Assembly (NCBI GenBank): GCA_964406445.1 | Contig: CAYORU010000031.1 | Span: forward strand, 1 to 42,078 | DNA: 42,078 nt | From: SG8-30 sp964406445 | GTDB taxonomy: Bacteria > Pseudomonadota > Gammaproteobacteria > Steroidobacterales > Steroidobacteraceae | Reading direction: 5' to 3' | Part shown: positions 15,801-23,170 of the stretch, one piece after another | Numbering within the stretch: position 1 is the stretch's first letter | Layout of the letters: every line of letters starts with the position of its first letter | Translations under genes and position numbers: made by a program | Notes under the pieces: generated by a model | Databases searched by the model: none | Told to the model about the DNA's origin: nothing | The model's input: the letters and a program-made list of their open reading frames with translations, nothing else

Positions 15801-17354
15801 GATCCGCTGCGGCTTCGGCAGGTGCTGCAGAACCTGGTGGGCAACGCGCTCAAGTTCACCGCGACGGGCGAGATCACGGTGACCGGCACCATACGCCAGG
15901 AGGGCCCGGGACCGGCTGCGGTAGGCATCGAGGTGCGCGATACAGGGATCGGCATGTCCGCGGACACGCTGCGCCAGGTGTTCGAGCCCTTCGCCCAGGC
16001 CGACGAGACGACGACGCGCCGGTTCGGCGGCACCGGTCTCGGCCTCGCGATCTGCCGCCAGCTGGCCGAGCTGATGGGCGGCTCGATCGAGGCCAGCAGC
16101 AAGACCGGTGAAGGCTCGACCTTCCTGCTCCGGCTGAGCCTGCCGGTGGTCCGGCGAGCGGATGCCGCGACGCTCCCGCTGGCCGGCATGCGCGCGAGCC
16201 TCGCCTGCCGCGGCAGCGGACTCGCCGCGGCGTTGCGCCGCCAGCTCGAGGCCTGGGGCATGGTCGTCCGTGACGGCTTCGATGCCAACCGGCAGGATCC
16301 CGCCGGTGACGCCCGGCGCCTCGAGGTGTGGATCGTCGACGCGGACAGCGTTCCGCAGATCGTCGACGCGCTGCAACCGGACGGAGCCAGGCTGGAGTCC
16401 CCCGCGGCCGTCGTGATCGCGGGCACCGCGGCGGCGGCCAGCCAGCGCCTCGAGCAGCGCTTCGGACCGGACCTTGTCGTGCCCAAGCCGGTCCGCCACG
16501 AGTCGCTGCTGCGGGCCGTTTGCCGGGCGGCCGGGTGCCCGCTTCCGCAACTGCCGAGCGTCCCGGTTCCGGCCGCGACCGCGCAGGCGCGCCTCTCCGG
16601 ACACGTGCTCGTCGTGGAGGACAATCCGGTCAATGCCGCGGTGGCCGAGGGCATGCTCGCCGAGCTCGGCTGCACCAGCGCGACGGTGGCGAGCGGCCGC
16701 GAGGCGGTCGCGCGGGCGCGCGGCGAGCGTTTCGACCTGATCCTGATGGACCTGCACATGCCCGACTTCGACGGTCTGGAAGCGACCCGACTGATCCGCC
16801 GGGGCAGCCCGGGGACGGACCCGCCGATCCTCGCGCTGACCGCCGACGTGGGCGACGGACCGCGCGACCTGTGCCTGGCCGCCGGCATGAGCGGCTACCT
16901 GTCCAAGCCCTTCACCATGGCGGGCCTGCACGCCGCACTCGCGCCCTGGCTGCCCGCAGTCGCCTCAGGCCCCGGGGCAGTTCCGCGGACCCGACCGGAG
17001 ATCATCGATCCCGAGGCCCTCGCCCGGATCCGCGCGCTGGAATCCGCGACCCGCCCGGGTCTCGTCGCGCGGGTCGTCTCCCTTTATCTGAACGGGCTCG
17101 CGGCGCAGCTCGACGAGATCGACGCGGCCCTGGCCCGGGGCGACCTCGCCGCGGTGCGCGAGGTCGGGCATGCCCTGAAGTCGGCGAGCGCGAATGTCGG
17201 TGCGTCGGAGGTCGCCCGGCTGGCCGAGTTCGTGGAGCGCGCCGGCCGTGACGGGGACGCCGGAGCAGCGCGCGATCTGCTCGGCCAGCTGCGGCTCACC
17301 GCCCCGTCGGTCTCGGCGGCGCTCGGCGAGGACGCGTTTCGCGCGACCGCCTGA
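12885..17354 (+). CDS. Two-propeller hybrid histidine kinase (HisKA-HATPase-REC-HPt)
   Basis: This one-protein phosphorelay sensor has 1489 residues. In order: signal peptide (about 1-22), about 14 Reg_prop blades (about 24-720), Y_Y_Y domain (about 725-795), transmembrane helix (about 800-820), coiled coil, HisKA with phospho-accepting H870 in MSHEIRTPMNG, HATPase_c with NLVGNALKF near 982, a degenerate receiver-like segment (about 1100-1210), a canonical REC domain with D1289 in LMDLHMP, and a C-terminal HPt domain with H1429 in GHALKSASANVG. The sensor half is paralogous to that of the diguanylate cyclase at 7732. The ATG at 12885 begins the signal peptide; an in-frame GTG at 12777 lies inside the CRP-like operator and was rejected. 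No cognate output regulator is encoded nearby. Confidence 0.9.
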   Translation: MQRLLQALALLVTASIAGTAAAGAPLLFRHLGAESGLPQSTVLATLQDRQGFIWLATEDGLARYDGYDVVRFGRDPDDPAGLASSFVWDLAEDAHGDLWLATRGGGVSRWSRRTGRFTTYRHDPADPDSLSSDTARQVLVDRRGQVWIGTVGGGLNRLDPASGRVVRFQSESGREDGLGSGVITALHEDAGGQLWIGTADGLYRLSSSGRGFERIALASGTSPGITGPKVSTIASDPDGTLWIGTFDAGLLRFSPSVQSSLRTYRAGEAARGGLASDEVRAILRDGDGRLWVGGAKGLDLLADDGQVTRYTKDPTDPASLADDYVMSLYQDRAGLLWVGTRAGGVSRWNPRSWLFGHRRPDWLDGAYVMSFAEGPRGRLWIGTLGGGLHRYDPATKAHQRLESLLGGSPGLDDPRVMSLLADRAGNLWIGTMSGGLARLAPDLRLAKLRAAPEDPDALSADGIMAMIEATNGTIWIGTYGGGVNVLDPVTLTVRRIPYDPREPGSLSAPRATALAQDGAGFMWVGTEGGGLNLLDPAGAVIAVFRHEALDPSSLPADSIYALHVDSRGRVWVGTDGGGLALVEGSAQEPGTLRFRVHSKASGLPSDVVYGIREDGAGRLWLSTSAGLARFDTGTGAVQAFHREHGLQGEEFQFGSHFETADGRLLFGGANGFNWFDPAQLDRLPGGPRVVLTRAEVMNAPASTSVPHVALDRLTLAHDETVVSFEFAALDFTAPAKNRYSYRLAGFDAGWVDIGTRRQVSYTNLAAGDYVLEVRAVNSDGVWSPEPLRLPITVEPAPWATWWARLLYGVLAVLLALTAWQVHRRKLQQAQLQQQRLEREVAERTAELRERNEALARANRAKSDFLSRMSHEIRTPMNGVIGMTDLLRHTALSGRQAQLASTIDTSARSLLQILNEILDHARVESGQLRLEAVEFDLRELLEEAALTFSAAAEAKGLELVVSPPPGGTTRVVGDPLRLRQVLQNLVGNALKFTATGEITVTGTIRQEGPGPAAVGIEVRDTGIGMSADTLRQVFEPFAQADETTTRRFGGTGLGLAICRQLAELMGGSIEASSKTGEGSTFLLRLSLPVVRRADAATLPLAGMRASLACRGSGLAAALRRQLEAWGMVVRDGFDANRQDPAGDARRLEVWIVDADSVPQIVDALQPDGARLESPAAVVIAGTAAAASQRLEQRFGPDLVVPKPVRHESLLRAVCRAAGCPLPQLPSVPVPAATAQARLSGHVLVVEDNPVNAAVAEGMLAELGCTSATVASGREAVARARGERFDLILMDLHMPDFDGLEATRLIRRGSPGTDPPILALTADVGDGPRDLCLAAGMSGYLSKPFTMAGLHAALAPWLPAVASGPGAVPRTRPEIIDPEALARIRALESATRPGLVARVVSLYLNGLAAQLDEIDAALARGDLAAVREVGHALKSASANVGASEVARLAEFVERAGRDGDAGAARDLLGQLRLTAPSVSAALGEDAFRATA

Positions 17355-17389
17355 GCGTTCCTGCGGCGACGCCGGCCGGGCGCGGATTT

Positions 17390-17414
17390 GACCGCGCGAT
17401 TATGTGACGCGGTC
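17390..17414. promoter_or_regulatory. Inverted repeat between kinase and peptidase genes
   Basis: GACCGCG and CGCGGTC form a perfect 7-bp inverted repeat around an AT-richer 11-nt spacer containing TTATGTG. It sits 36 bp after the kinase stop and about 94 bp before the peptidase ATG. It could be an operator or a weak hairpin terminator; no T-tract follows. Confidence 0.35.
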
Positions 17415-17507
17415 CGCAATCCTCCGGCGGGAGTGTGACGAACGTCTCGGCGCGGCACCGGGGCCCGCCGCGCTGCAATGGCGCACCAGAACCGTCCAGG
17501 CGTCGCC

Positions 17508-19466
17508 ATGACCTTCAAGCCGCCCGTTTCACGTCTCGCCACGACCCTCGCGCTGGTCGCAGCGGCCTTTGCGGCGCAGGCCGGCCCTCCCACCCGGGCC
17601 GCGGTCGGCGCCGACCTCGACGTCATCGTCGTCTACGACTCGGTCCCCGGCGCCGCCGAGACCGAGCACGCCCGGGCGCTCGGTGCCAAACGGCAGCGGG
17701 GATTGAAGCGGCTGCCCATGCAGCAGATGCGCGTGCCGCGGCACGCGCTGGCGCAACTCAGGAAGAATCCCCGCGTGCGCGCGATCGTGCCGGACCGGCC
17801 GGTCGAGGCTTTCTCAATGGCGTCGCGGCAGGCCGCGGCCGTGCCGCAGCCCGGCGCCGCCGGCTACATGCTCGCGAGCCCCGCGGCCGGCATCGCGGTG
17901 CTCGATTCGGGCGTCGCGATCCATGCCGACCTGACGGTAGCCTCGCGTATCGACTGCACGCGCGTCGAGCAGGGCTGCGTCGCGGTCAAGGCGAACTTCT
18001 CGATCGGCGCCGCGAGCGACAGCTTCCCCGGGACGAGCTACGCCGGCAGCAACGGCCCGCTCGACTGGGCGGGCGACTGGCAGGAGATCGGCGAGACGAA
18101 CGGACCGGGGTCGGGCGACGTCCGCGTCGTCCGGGAGTCGCAGTGCGCCAGCGGCCGCTGCCTGAGGCTCGGCGCCCACCGCGACAGCGCCGGCGCGACC
18201 GGCAACCGCGGCGTGCAGCGCAGCCTCGACCTTTCGGGCGCGACCCGCGCCGAGTTGAGCTACGCCTTCCGCCGCCGCGGCGGCAGCGCCGGCCCGGTGT
18301 CGGTGGCGTTCGACGCGTCCCGCGACGGCGGCGCGACCTGGACCGACGTCGCCACGCACTCGCTCGACGCCAGCGACTCCGTGCTCCAGCGGGCGAGCTT
18401 CCGGCTCGAGGACTTCCTCACGCTGGATGGCCCGGTCACGCTGCGCCTGCGGCTGCTCGGCCACTATCCCGCAGAGAGCAGCCGCTACCTGTACATCGAC
18501 GACTTCGAGGTTGTCGTGACCGGCGGCGATGCCCACGACCCGTTCGGCCACGGCACGCACGTCGCGGGCGTCGCGGCCGGCACCGGCGCGGCCTCGGGCG
18601 GAGCCTACGCCGGGGTTGCGCGCGGCGCGACCGTCCATTCGGTCCGTGTGCTCGATCACAAGGGCCGCGGCATGACCTCGGACGTGATCGCCGGGCTCGA
18701 CTGGGTGCTGGAGAACGCTGGCTCGCGCGGCATCCGCGTGGTCAACCTGTCTTTGGGCAAGGCGGTCGAGGAGTCGAACGCCCTCGACCCGCTGGTGCTC
18801 GCGGTGGAGCGCGTGTGGGATGCCGGCATCGTGGTGGTGGCCTCCGCCGGCAACTACGGGCGTGACGGACACATGTCCGTCACGAGCCCGGGCAACTCGC
18901 GCAAGATCATCACGGTCGGCTCGCTGACCGACAACGGCACCGGCAGCGTGACCGCTGACGACTACGTGTCGACCTACTCGTCGGTCGGTCCGACGCTGAT
19001 CGATCACGTCCTGAAGCCTGACCTGGTCGCGCCGGGCAACCGGCTGGTCGCCGCCGCGCCGGCGAACGGCAAGCTGAAGCAAGACCTGCCGGAACGAAGC
19101 CCGGCCTGCGGCACTGGCTGCGCCGAGGCCTACCTCGAGCTGTCCGGCACGAGCATGGCAGCGGCGATGGTCTCCGGCGCCGCGGCGCTCATGCTGAGCC
19201 GCGACCCCAGCCTGAGCCCGGCCACCGTCAAGGCCCGCCTGATGAAGTCCGCGCGCAAGCTCGACTTCGACCCGACCGCCGGCGGCGCCGGCGTGCTCAA
19301 CGTGGCCGCGGCCCTCGCGGCCACCGGGACGGTGCAGGGGCAGGCCCTGTCGCCGAAGATGGCTCGGTCGGCGGAAGCCGCGGTCGTCCTCGTCGAAGAT
19401 ACCGCGAGCCTGTGGGGCAGCCCGGCCTGGGGCGCCGGCTACCTGTGGAACAACGGCTACCTCTGA
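17508..19466 (+). CDS. Secreted subtilisin-like (S8) peptidase with inserted domain; ends at a TGA in its repeat tail
   Basis: This predicted exported serine peptidase has 652 residues up to the first stop. It shows a signal peptide (about 1-23), an I9-like propeptide (about 30-105) and an S8 catalytic domain with D133 (VLDSG), H348 (FGHGTHVAG) and S549 (SGTSMAA). About 205 residues separate D133 from H348; this insert is beta-rich with four cysteines (IDC, QGC, SQC, GRC) and resembles a jelly-roll domain. The C-terminus enters GYLWNN hexapeptide repeats and stops at TGA (19464-19466) where every sibling unit has TGG. The same frame continues to 19682. The ATG at 17508 starts the signal peptide; an ATG at 17478 is in frame but adds a polar prefix. 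Confidence 0.85.
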   Translation: MTFKPPVSRLATTLALVAAAFAAQAGPPTRAAVGADLDVIVVYDSVPGAAETEHARALGAKRQRGLKRLPMQQMRVPRHALAQLRKNPRVRAIVPDRPVEAFSMASRQAAAVPQPGAAGYMLASPAAGIAVLDSGVAIHADLTVASRIDCTRVEQGCVAVKANFSIGAASDSFPGTSYAGSNGPLDWAGDWQEIGETNGPGSGDVRVVRESQCASGRCLRLGAHRDSAGATGNRGVQRSLDLSGATRAELSYAFRRRGGSAGPVSVAFDASRDGGATWTDVATHSLDASDSVLQRASFRLEDFLTLDGPVTLRLRLLGHYPAESSRYLYIDDFEVVVTGGDAHDPFGHGTHVAGVAAGTGAASGGAYAGVARGATVHSVRVLDHKGRGMTSDVIAGLDWVLENAGSRGIRVVNLSLGKAVEESNALDPLVLAVERVWDAGIVVVASAGNYGRDGHMSVTSPGNSRKIITVGSLTDNGTGSVTADDYVSTYSSVGPTLIDHVLKPDLVAPGNRLVAAAPANGKLKQDLPERSPACGTGCAEAYLELSGTSMAAAMVSGAAALMLSRDPSLSPATVKARLMKSARKLDFDPTAGGAGVLNVAAALAATGTVQGQALSPKMARSAEAAVVLVEDTASLWGSPAWGAGYLWNNGYL

Positions 19467-19616
19467 TCGAACGGGTATCTCTGGAACAACGGCTACCTGT
19501 GGTCGGACGGCTACCTGTGGTCGAACGGCTACCTCTGGTCGAACGGGTATCTCTGGAACAACGGCTACCTGTGGGCGAACGGCTACCTGTGGGCCAACGG
19601 TTACCTCTGGACCAAC
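19437..19616 (+). repeat. Ten 18-bp coding repeats (GYLWNN type), interrupted by TGA
   Basis: Ten in-frame 18-bp units encode GYLW followed by NN, SN, SD, AN or TN. Codons vary at third positions (GGC/GGT/GGG, TAC/TAT, CTG/CTC) while the residues stay fixed, a sign of selection on protein sequence. Unit 2 reads GYL-stop-SN. The 51 bases at 19452-19502 and 19524-19574 are identical apart from the A/G at the stop position, indicating a recent duplication at a 72-bp offset. Confidence 0.92.
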
Positions 19617-19682
19617 GCCGTCTCGAATCGCGCGCCGCTGTATGAGATGCGCGCAAACGGCTACCGGCTGGCCGACGACTGA
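19467..19682 (+). other. In-frame continuation of the peptidase tail beyond the TGA
   Basis: After the TGA the frame stays open for 71 codons, ending in TGA at 19680-19682. It encodes the SN pair that completes unit 2, eight more hexapeptide units and a short unique tail (from NAVSNRAP to RLADD). It has no start codon or ribosome site of its own. It is either a decayed end of the peptidase gene or is reached by UGA read-through, in which tRNA-Trp would restore the motif exactly. An assembly or sequencing error is also possible. Confidence 0.8.
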
Positions 19683-19746
19683 GCCCCGCAGAAATCGCCG
19701 CGCCACCCGCACGGGCACTCGGCTGCAATGACCCCACCTGATCACT

Positions 19747-19752
19747 GGAAGG
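19747..19752 (+). promoter_or_regulatory. Ribosome binding site fixing the second peptidase start
   Basis: GGAAGG lies five bases before the ATG at 19758 and decides that start over the in-frame ATG at 19728, which has no such site and would add a polar prefix before the signal peptide. Confidence 0.65.
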
Positions 19753-19757
19753 CCCCG

Positions 19758-21443
19758 ATGAACTCGATCACCCAGCCGCTCGCCCGCGCCACCGCCGTCA
19801 CCGCCACCCTGGCGGCGGTGACTGCCGCCGCGGCGCTGCACGGCAATCCCTGGGACAAGCCCGCTGCGAGCTCGCTGTCGCCGCTCGCGCCGGCGGTCGC
19901 CGCCGAGGCGGCCGAAGCGGCCGCCTACATCGTCCGGGGTCCATCCATGGCGGCCGCGCGGGCCGCCGTGCTGGCCGTCGGCGGCACGGTCACGCACGAG
20001 CTCGGCATCATCGACGGCGTGGGCGCCGTGCTCGACGCCGGGCAGGCCGCCGCGCTGCGCGGCACCGACGGCCTGTTCGTCGCCGCCGACGCGCCGCTGA
20101 AGACGGCCGGCTATGCCGGCGTGCCCTACGTCGCCCGCCACATCGGCGCCTCGACGCTTCACGCCACCGGAATCACGGGCAAGGGCGTCACGATCGCCTT
20201 CGTAGACACCGGGATCTGGACCAACAACGCAGTGTCGACCAATACGGCCGGCAAGACGGTCGTGCTGCAGGGCTACGACGCGATCAGGCACATCGTCAGT
20301 ACGAGCAAGGCCGTCGACGAGAGCGGTCACGGCACGCACGTCATGAGCGTTGCCGCGAGCAGCAGGTTGGGCACCGACGGTACGTATGCCGGCGTCGCGC
20401 CCGACGCCAGCCGCGTCGCGGTGAAGGCCTTCGGCAAGGATGGGTCAGGCTCCTACTCGAACGTCATCCGCGGCCTCGACTGGATCCTCGCCAACCGAAG
20501 CACCTTCAACATCCGCGTCGTCAATCTCTCCTTCGGCGCCACCCCGCAGTCGTTCTACTGGAACGACCCGCTCGCCCGCGCCGTGATGAGGCTCTGGCAG
20601 GCCGGCATCGTGGTGGTCGCCTCGGCCGGCAACTGGGGTCCCTATGCCCAGTCGATCACGGTCCCGGGCAACGTCCCCTACGTGATCACCGTCGGCGCGA
20701 TGACCGACAACTACACCCCGGCCAACCCGGCCGACGACCGGCTCGCCTCGTTTTCCTCGACCGGCCCGACCTACGAGGGCTTCGTCAAGCCGGAGGTCGT
20801 CGCGCCCGGCGGGCACGTCACCGGCGTGATGAACAAGACGGGCAACATCCCGACCAGGTACCCCCAGTTCCACGACAACGACAAGTTCTTCATGATGTCG
20901 GGTACTTCGCAGGCGGCCGCGGTCGTCTCGGGCGTCGTGGCGCTGATGCTGCAGGCGAACCCGTCACTGACGCCCAACCAGGTCAAGTGCAAGCTGATGA
21001 GCGCCTCGCGGCCCGCTGTCGACGCCGCGGGCAGGCTCGCCTACAGCGTGTTCCAGCAGGGCGCCGGCCTGGTCGACGCGGTCGCCGCCGTCGCCAACCC
21101 CAACCTCGACTGCGCCAACACCGGCCTCGACATCGCTGCCGACCTCGCCGGCACGAAGCGCTTCGGCGGCCCGGCCCGACAGAAGCCCGACGGCTCCTTC
21201 TACGTCGTCGACCAGAACGGCATCGAGATCGGCCAGCAAGGCTACCTGTGGAGCAACGGCTACCTGTGGAACCAGGGTTACCTCTGGTCGAACGGCTACC
21301 TCTGGAGCAATGGCTACCTGTGGTCGAACGGTTACCTGTGGAACAACGGCTACCTCTGGAACAACGGTTACCTGTGGAGCCAGAACTTCGCGCCCTCGAC
21401 CAGCTCCGTCTCCGGCGTCAATCACTGGGTCGAGCAGGAGTGA
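19758..21443 (+). CDS. Secreted subtilisin-like (S8) peptidase with GYLW repeat tail
   Basis: This predicted exported serine peptidase has 561 residues: an N-terminal Ala-rich export signal (about 1-30), a propeptide-like region (about 50-115), and an S8 catalytic domain with D150 (FVDTG), H191 (SGHGTHV) and S384 (SGTSQAA). D and H are 41 residues apart, the normal distance, so the domain insert of its upstream neighbour is absent. A linker of about 60 residues is followed by eight GYLW hexapeptide repeats and a short Ser/Thr-rich tail ending VEQE. It is a paralogue of the peptidase 75 bp upstream. It converges with panC, with a strong hairpin between them. Confidence 0.93.
   Translation: MNSITQPLARATAVTATLAAVTAAAALHGNPWDKPAASSLSPLAPAVAAEAAEAAAYIVRGPSMAAARAAVLAVGGTVTHELGIIDGVGAVLDAGQAAALRGTDGLFVAADAPLKTAGYAGVPYVARHIGASTLHATGITGKGVTIAFVDTGIWTNNAVSTNTAGKTVVLQGYDAIRHIVSTSKAVDESGHGTHVMSVAASSRLGTDGTYAGVAPDASRVAVKAFGKDGSGSYSNVIRGLDWILANRSTFNIRVVNLSFGATPQSFYWNDPLARAVMRLWQAGIVVVASAGNWGPYAQSITVPGNVPYVITVGAMTDNYTPANPADDRLASFSSTGPTYEGFVKPEVVAPGGHVTGVMNKTGNIPTRYPQFHDNDKFFMMSGTSQAAAVVSGVVALMLQANPSLTPNQVKCKLMSASRPAVDAAGRLAYSVFQQGAGLVDAVAAVANPNLDCANTGLDIAADLAGTKRFGGPARQKPDGSFYVVDQNGIEIGQQGYLWSNGYLWNQGYLWSNGYLWSNGYLWSNGYLWNNGYLWNNGYLWSQNFAPSTSSVSGVNHWVEQE
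21240..21383 (+). repeat. Eight 18-bp coding repeats (GYLWSN type)
   Basis: Eight uninterrupted in-frame hexapeptide units, GYLW followed by SN, NQ, NN or SQ, form the tail of the second S8 peptidase. Every unit keeps TGG for Trp. Third-position variation between units again points to selection on the protein. Confidence 0.93.
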
Positions 21444-21453
21444 CCCGCAGGGG

Positions 21454-21474
21454 CGCCGGGCCGCAGGCCCGGCG
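21454..21474. terminator. Bidirectional hairpin between convergent genes
   Basis: CGCCGGGCC, loop GCA, GGCCCGGCG: a perfect 9-bp stem with a 3-nt loop in the 37-bp gap between the peptidase stop and the panC stop. It lacks a T-run on either side, so intrinsic termination would be weak, but position and symmetry suggest it ends both transcripts. Confidence 0.6.
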
Positions 21475-21480
21475 ACGGGC

Positions 21481-22335
21481 TCAGGCAGGCAGGCTGATCC
21501 TGAGGTTGTCGATCAGCCGGGTCTTGCCGAGCCTCGCGGCGGCGAGCGCGACGAGTTCACGGTCGCCCTCGCGCGGCGGCAGCAGGTCGCCGGCCCGGCG
21601 CACCGAGAGGTAGTCGGGCTCGAAGCCGGCGCGGGCGAGCTCGCGCACCGCGTCCGACTCGATGTCCTGCCACTTGCGCTCGCCGTCCACGACGCGCTTG
21701 CGCACCGACCGCAGCGCCGAGTGCAGCCTCGGAGCGATTCCGCGCTCGCGGTTCGACAGGTACTGGTTGCGCGACGACAGCGCGAGGCCGTCCGGATCCC
21801 TGACCGTGGGCACGCCGGCCACCTCGATCGGCAGGCACAGGTCGCGCACCAGCCGCTGGATGACCACGAGCTGCTGGTAGTCCTTCTCGCCGAACACGGC
21901 GACGTCCGGCGAGACGATGTTGAACAGCTTGGTGACGACGGTCGCCACGCCGGCGAAGTGCCCCGGCCTGAAATGCCCCTCGAGGATCCCGGCGTACTCG
22001 GGCACGTCGACGATCGAGGTGCGCTCGACCCCCACCGGGTACATCTCGAAGGCGGTCGGCGCAAACAGCAGCTGCGCCCCCGCCTTCTCGAGCTGATCGG
22101 TGTCGCGCTCGAGCGTGCGCGGGTAGCGGCCGAAGTCCTCGGCCGGGCCGAACTGCAGCGGGTTCACGAACACGCTCGCGACCACCCGGTCGGCCCGGGC
22201 GAGCGCCGCGGCGACGAGGCTCAGGTGCCCTCGGTGCAGGTTGCCCATGGTGGGCACGAGCGCCACCGTCAGCCCCTCGGCGCGCCAGGCCTTGACGCGC
22301 TCGCGAACGGTGGAAATCCGGTTCAGCGTCTCCAT
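21481..22335 (-). CDS. panC: Pantothenate synthetase PanC
   Basis: PanC joins pantoate and beta-alanine with ATP to give pantothenate, the vitamin B5 precursor of coenzyme A. The 284-residue protein has the nucleotidyl-transferase HIGH-like motif in TMGNLHRGH (29-37), the FGEKDYQQL block and the KMSKS-like LSSRNQYLS segment. Length is normal. It is the last gene of the minus-strand pcnB-folK-dNK-panB-panC run and starts 7 bp after the panB stop. Confidence 0.96.
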   Translation of the reverse strand: METLNRISTVRERVKAWRAEGLTVALVPTMGNLHRGHLSLVAAALARADRVVASVFVNPLQFGPAEDFGRYPRTLERDTDQLEKAGAQLLFAPTAFEMYPVGVERTSIVDVPEYAGILEGHFRPGHFAGVATVVTKLFNIVSPDVAVFGEKDYQQLVVIQRLVRDLCLPIEVAGVPTVRDPDGLALSSRNQYLSNRERGIAPRLHSALRSVRKRVVDGERKWQDIESDAVRELARAGFEPDYLSVRRAGDLLPPREGDRELVALAAARLGKTRLIDNLRISLPA

Positions 22336-22342
22336 CGCGGCC

Positions 22343-23170
22343 TCAGAAGCAGTGCTCGGGCGCGGGGTAGCTGCGGTCCTTCACCGCCCGGACGTAGGCC
22401 TCGAGCGCGGCGAGCGGGCTGCCTGCGCCCTCCATGAAGTTCCTGACGAAGCGCGGCTTGCGCCCGGGCGTGATGTCGAGGATGTCGTAGAGCACCAGCA
22501 CCTGCCCGTCCACGTCCGGGCCCGCGCCGATGCCGATCGTCGGCACCGCGAGCTCGGCCGTGATCTCCGCCCCGAGCTGGGAGGGCACGCACTCGAGCAG
22601 GACGATGTCCGCGCCCGCGTTCTGCAGGTCGAGCGCCTCGCGCTTCATGCGCTCGGCGGCCTCGGCCTCGCGGCCCTGCACGCGGAAGCCGCCCATCTTG
22701 TGCACCGACTGCGGCTTGAGCCCGATGTGCGCGCAGACCGGGATGTCGTGGCTCGCCAGGAACTCGACCACGCCGATCTGCCCGCCCCCGCTCTCGAGCT
22801 TCACCATCTTCGCGCCGCCCTCCTGCATCAGGCGGACGGCGTTGGCCAGCGCCTGCTCGCGCGTCGCGTAGCTCATGAACGGCATGTCGGCCACCAGGAA
22901 GGGCCGGCGCAGCCCGCGCGCGACCGCGCGGCCGTGGTAGACGATGTCGTCCATCGTGACCGGCACGGTGGTCTCGTGCCCCTGCACCACCATGCCGAGC
23001 GAGTCGCCGACCAGCACCACGTCCACGCCGGCCATGTCGACCAGCATCGCGAAGCTGGCGTCGTAGGCGGTCAGCATGGAGATCTTCTCGCCCTCGGCCT
23101 TCATCTTCTGCAGGGTGGCGACGTTGACCGGCGGGCGCGGCGCGCCCCGCTGTTCGAGCTGTGTGTACAT
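22343..23170 (-). CDS. panB: 3-methyl-2-oxobutanoate hydroxymethyltransferase PanB
   Basis: PanB makes ketopantoate from 2-oxoisovalerate and 5,10-methylene-tetrahydrofolate. The 275-residue protein carries the family blocks LTAYD, VGDSLGMVVQGH and HIGLKPQSVHKMGG, and a (beta/alpha)8-barrel length. Its ATG overlaps the stop of the upstream kinase gene as TGATG, so the two are translationally coupled. FolK in the same operon feeds the folate cofactor used here. Confidence 0.96.
   Translation of the reverse strand: MYTQLEQRGAPRPPVNVATLQKMKAEGEKISMLTAYDASFAMLVDMAGVDVVLVGDSLGMVVQGHETTVPVTMDDIVYHGRAVARGLRRPFLVADMPFMSYATREQALANAVRLMQEGGAKMVKLESGGGQIGVVEFLASHDIPVCAHIGLKPQSVHKMGGFRVQGREAEAAERMKREALDLQNAGADIVLLECVPSQLGAEITAELAVPTIGIGAGPDVDGQVLVLYDILDITPGRKPRFVRNFMEGAGSPLAALEAYVRAVKDRSYPAPEHCF

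Noticed and set aside
17403..17443. TGTGA half-sites before the first peptidase as CRP sites
   Set aside because: The opposite half-sites match TCACA at only two or three of five positions.
19437..21383. Evenly spaced 18-bp repeats as a CRISPR or regulatory array
   Set aside because: There are no spacers; the repeats are in frame, encode GYLW hexapeptides and vary at third codon positions.
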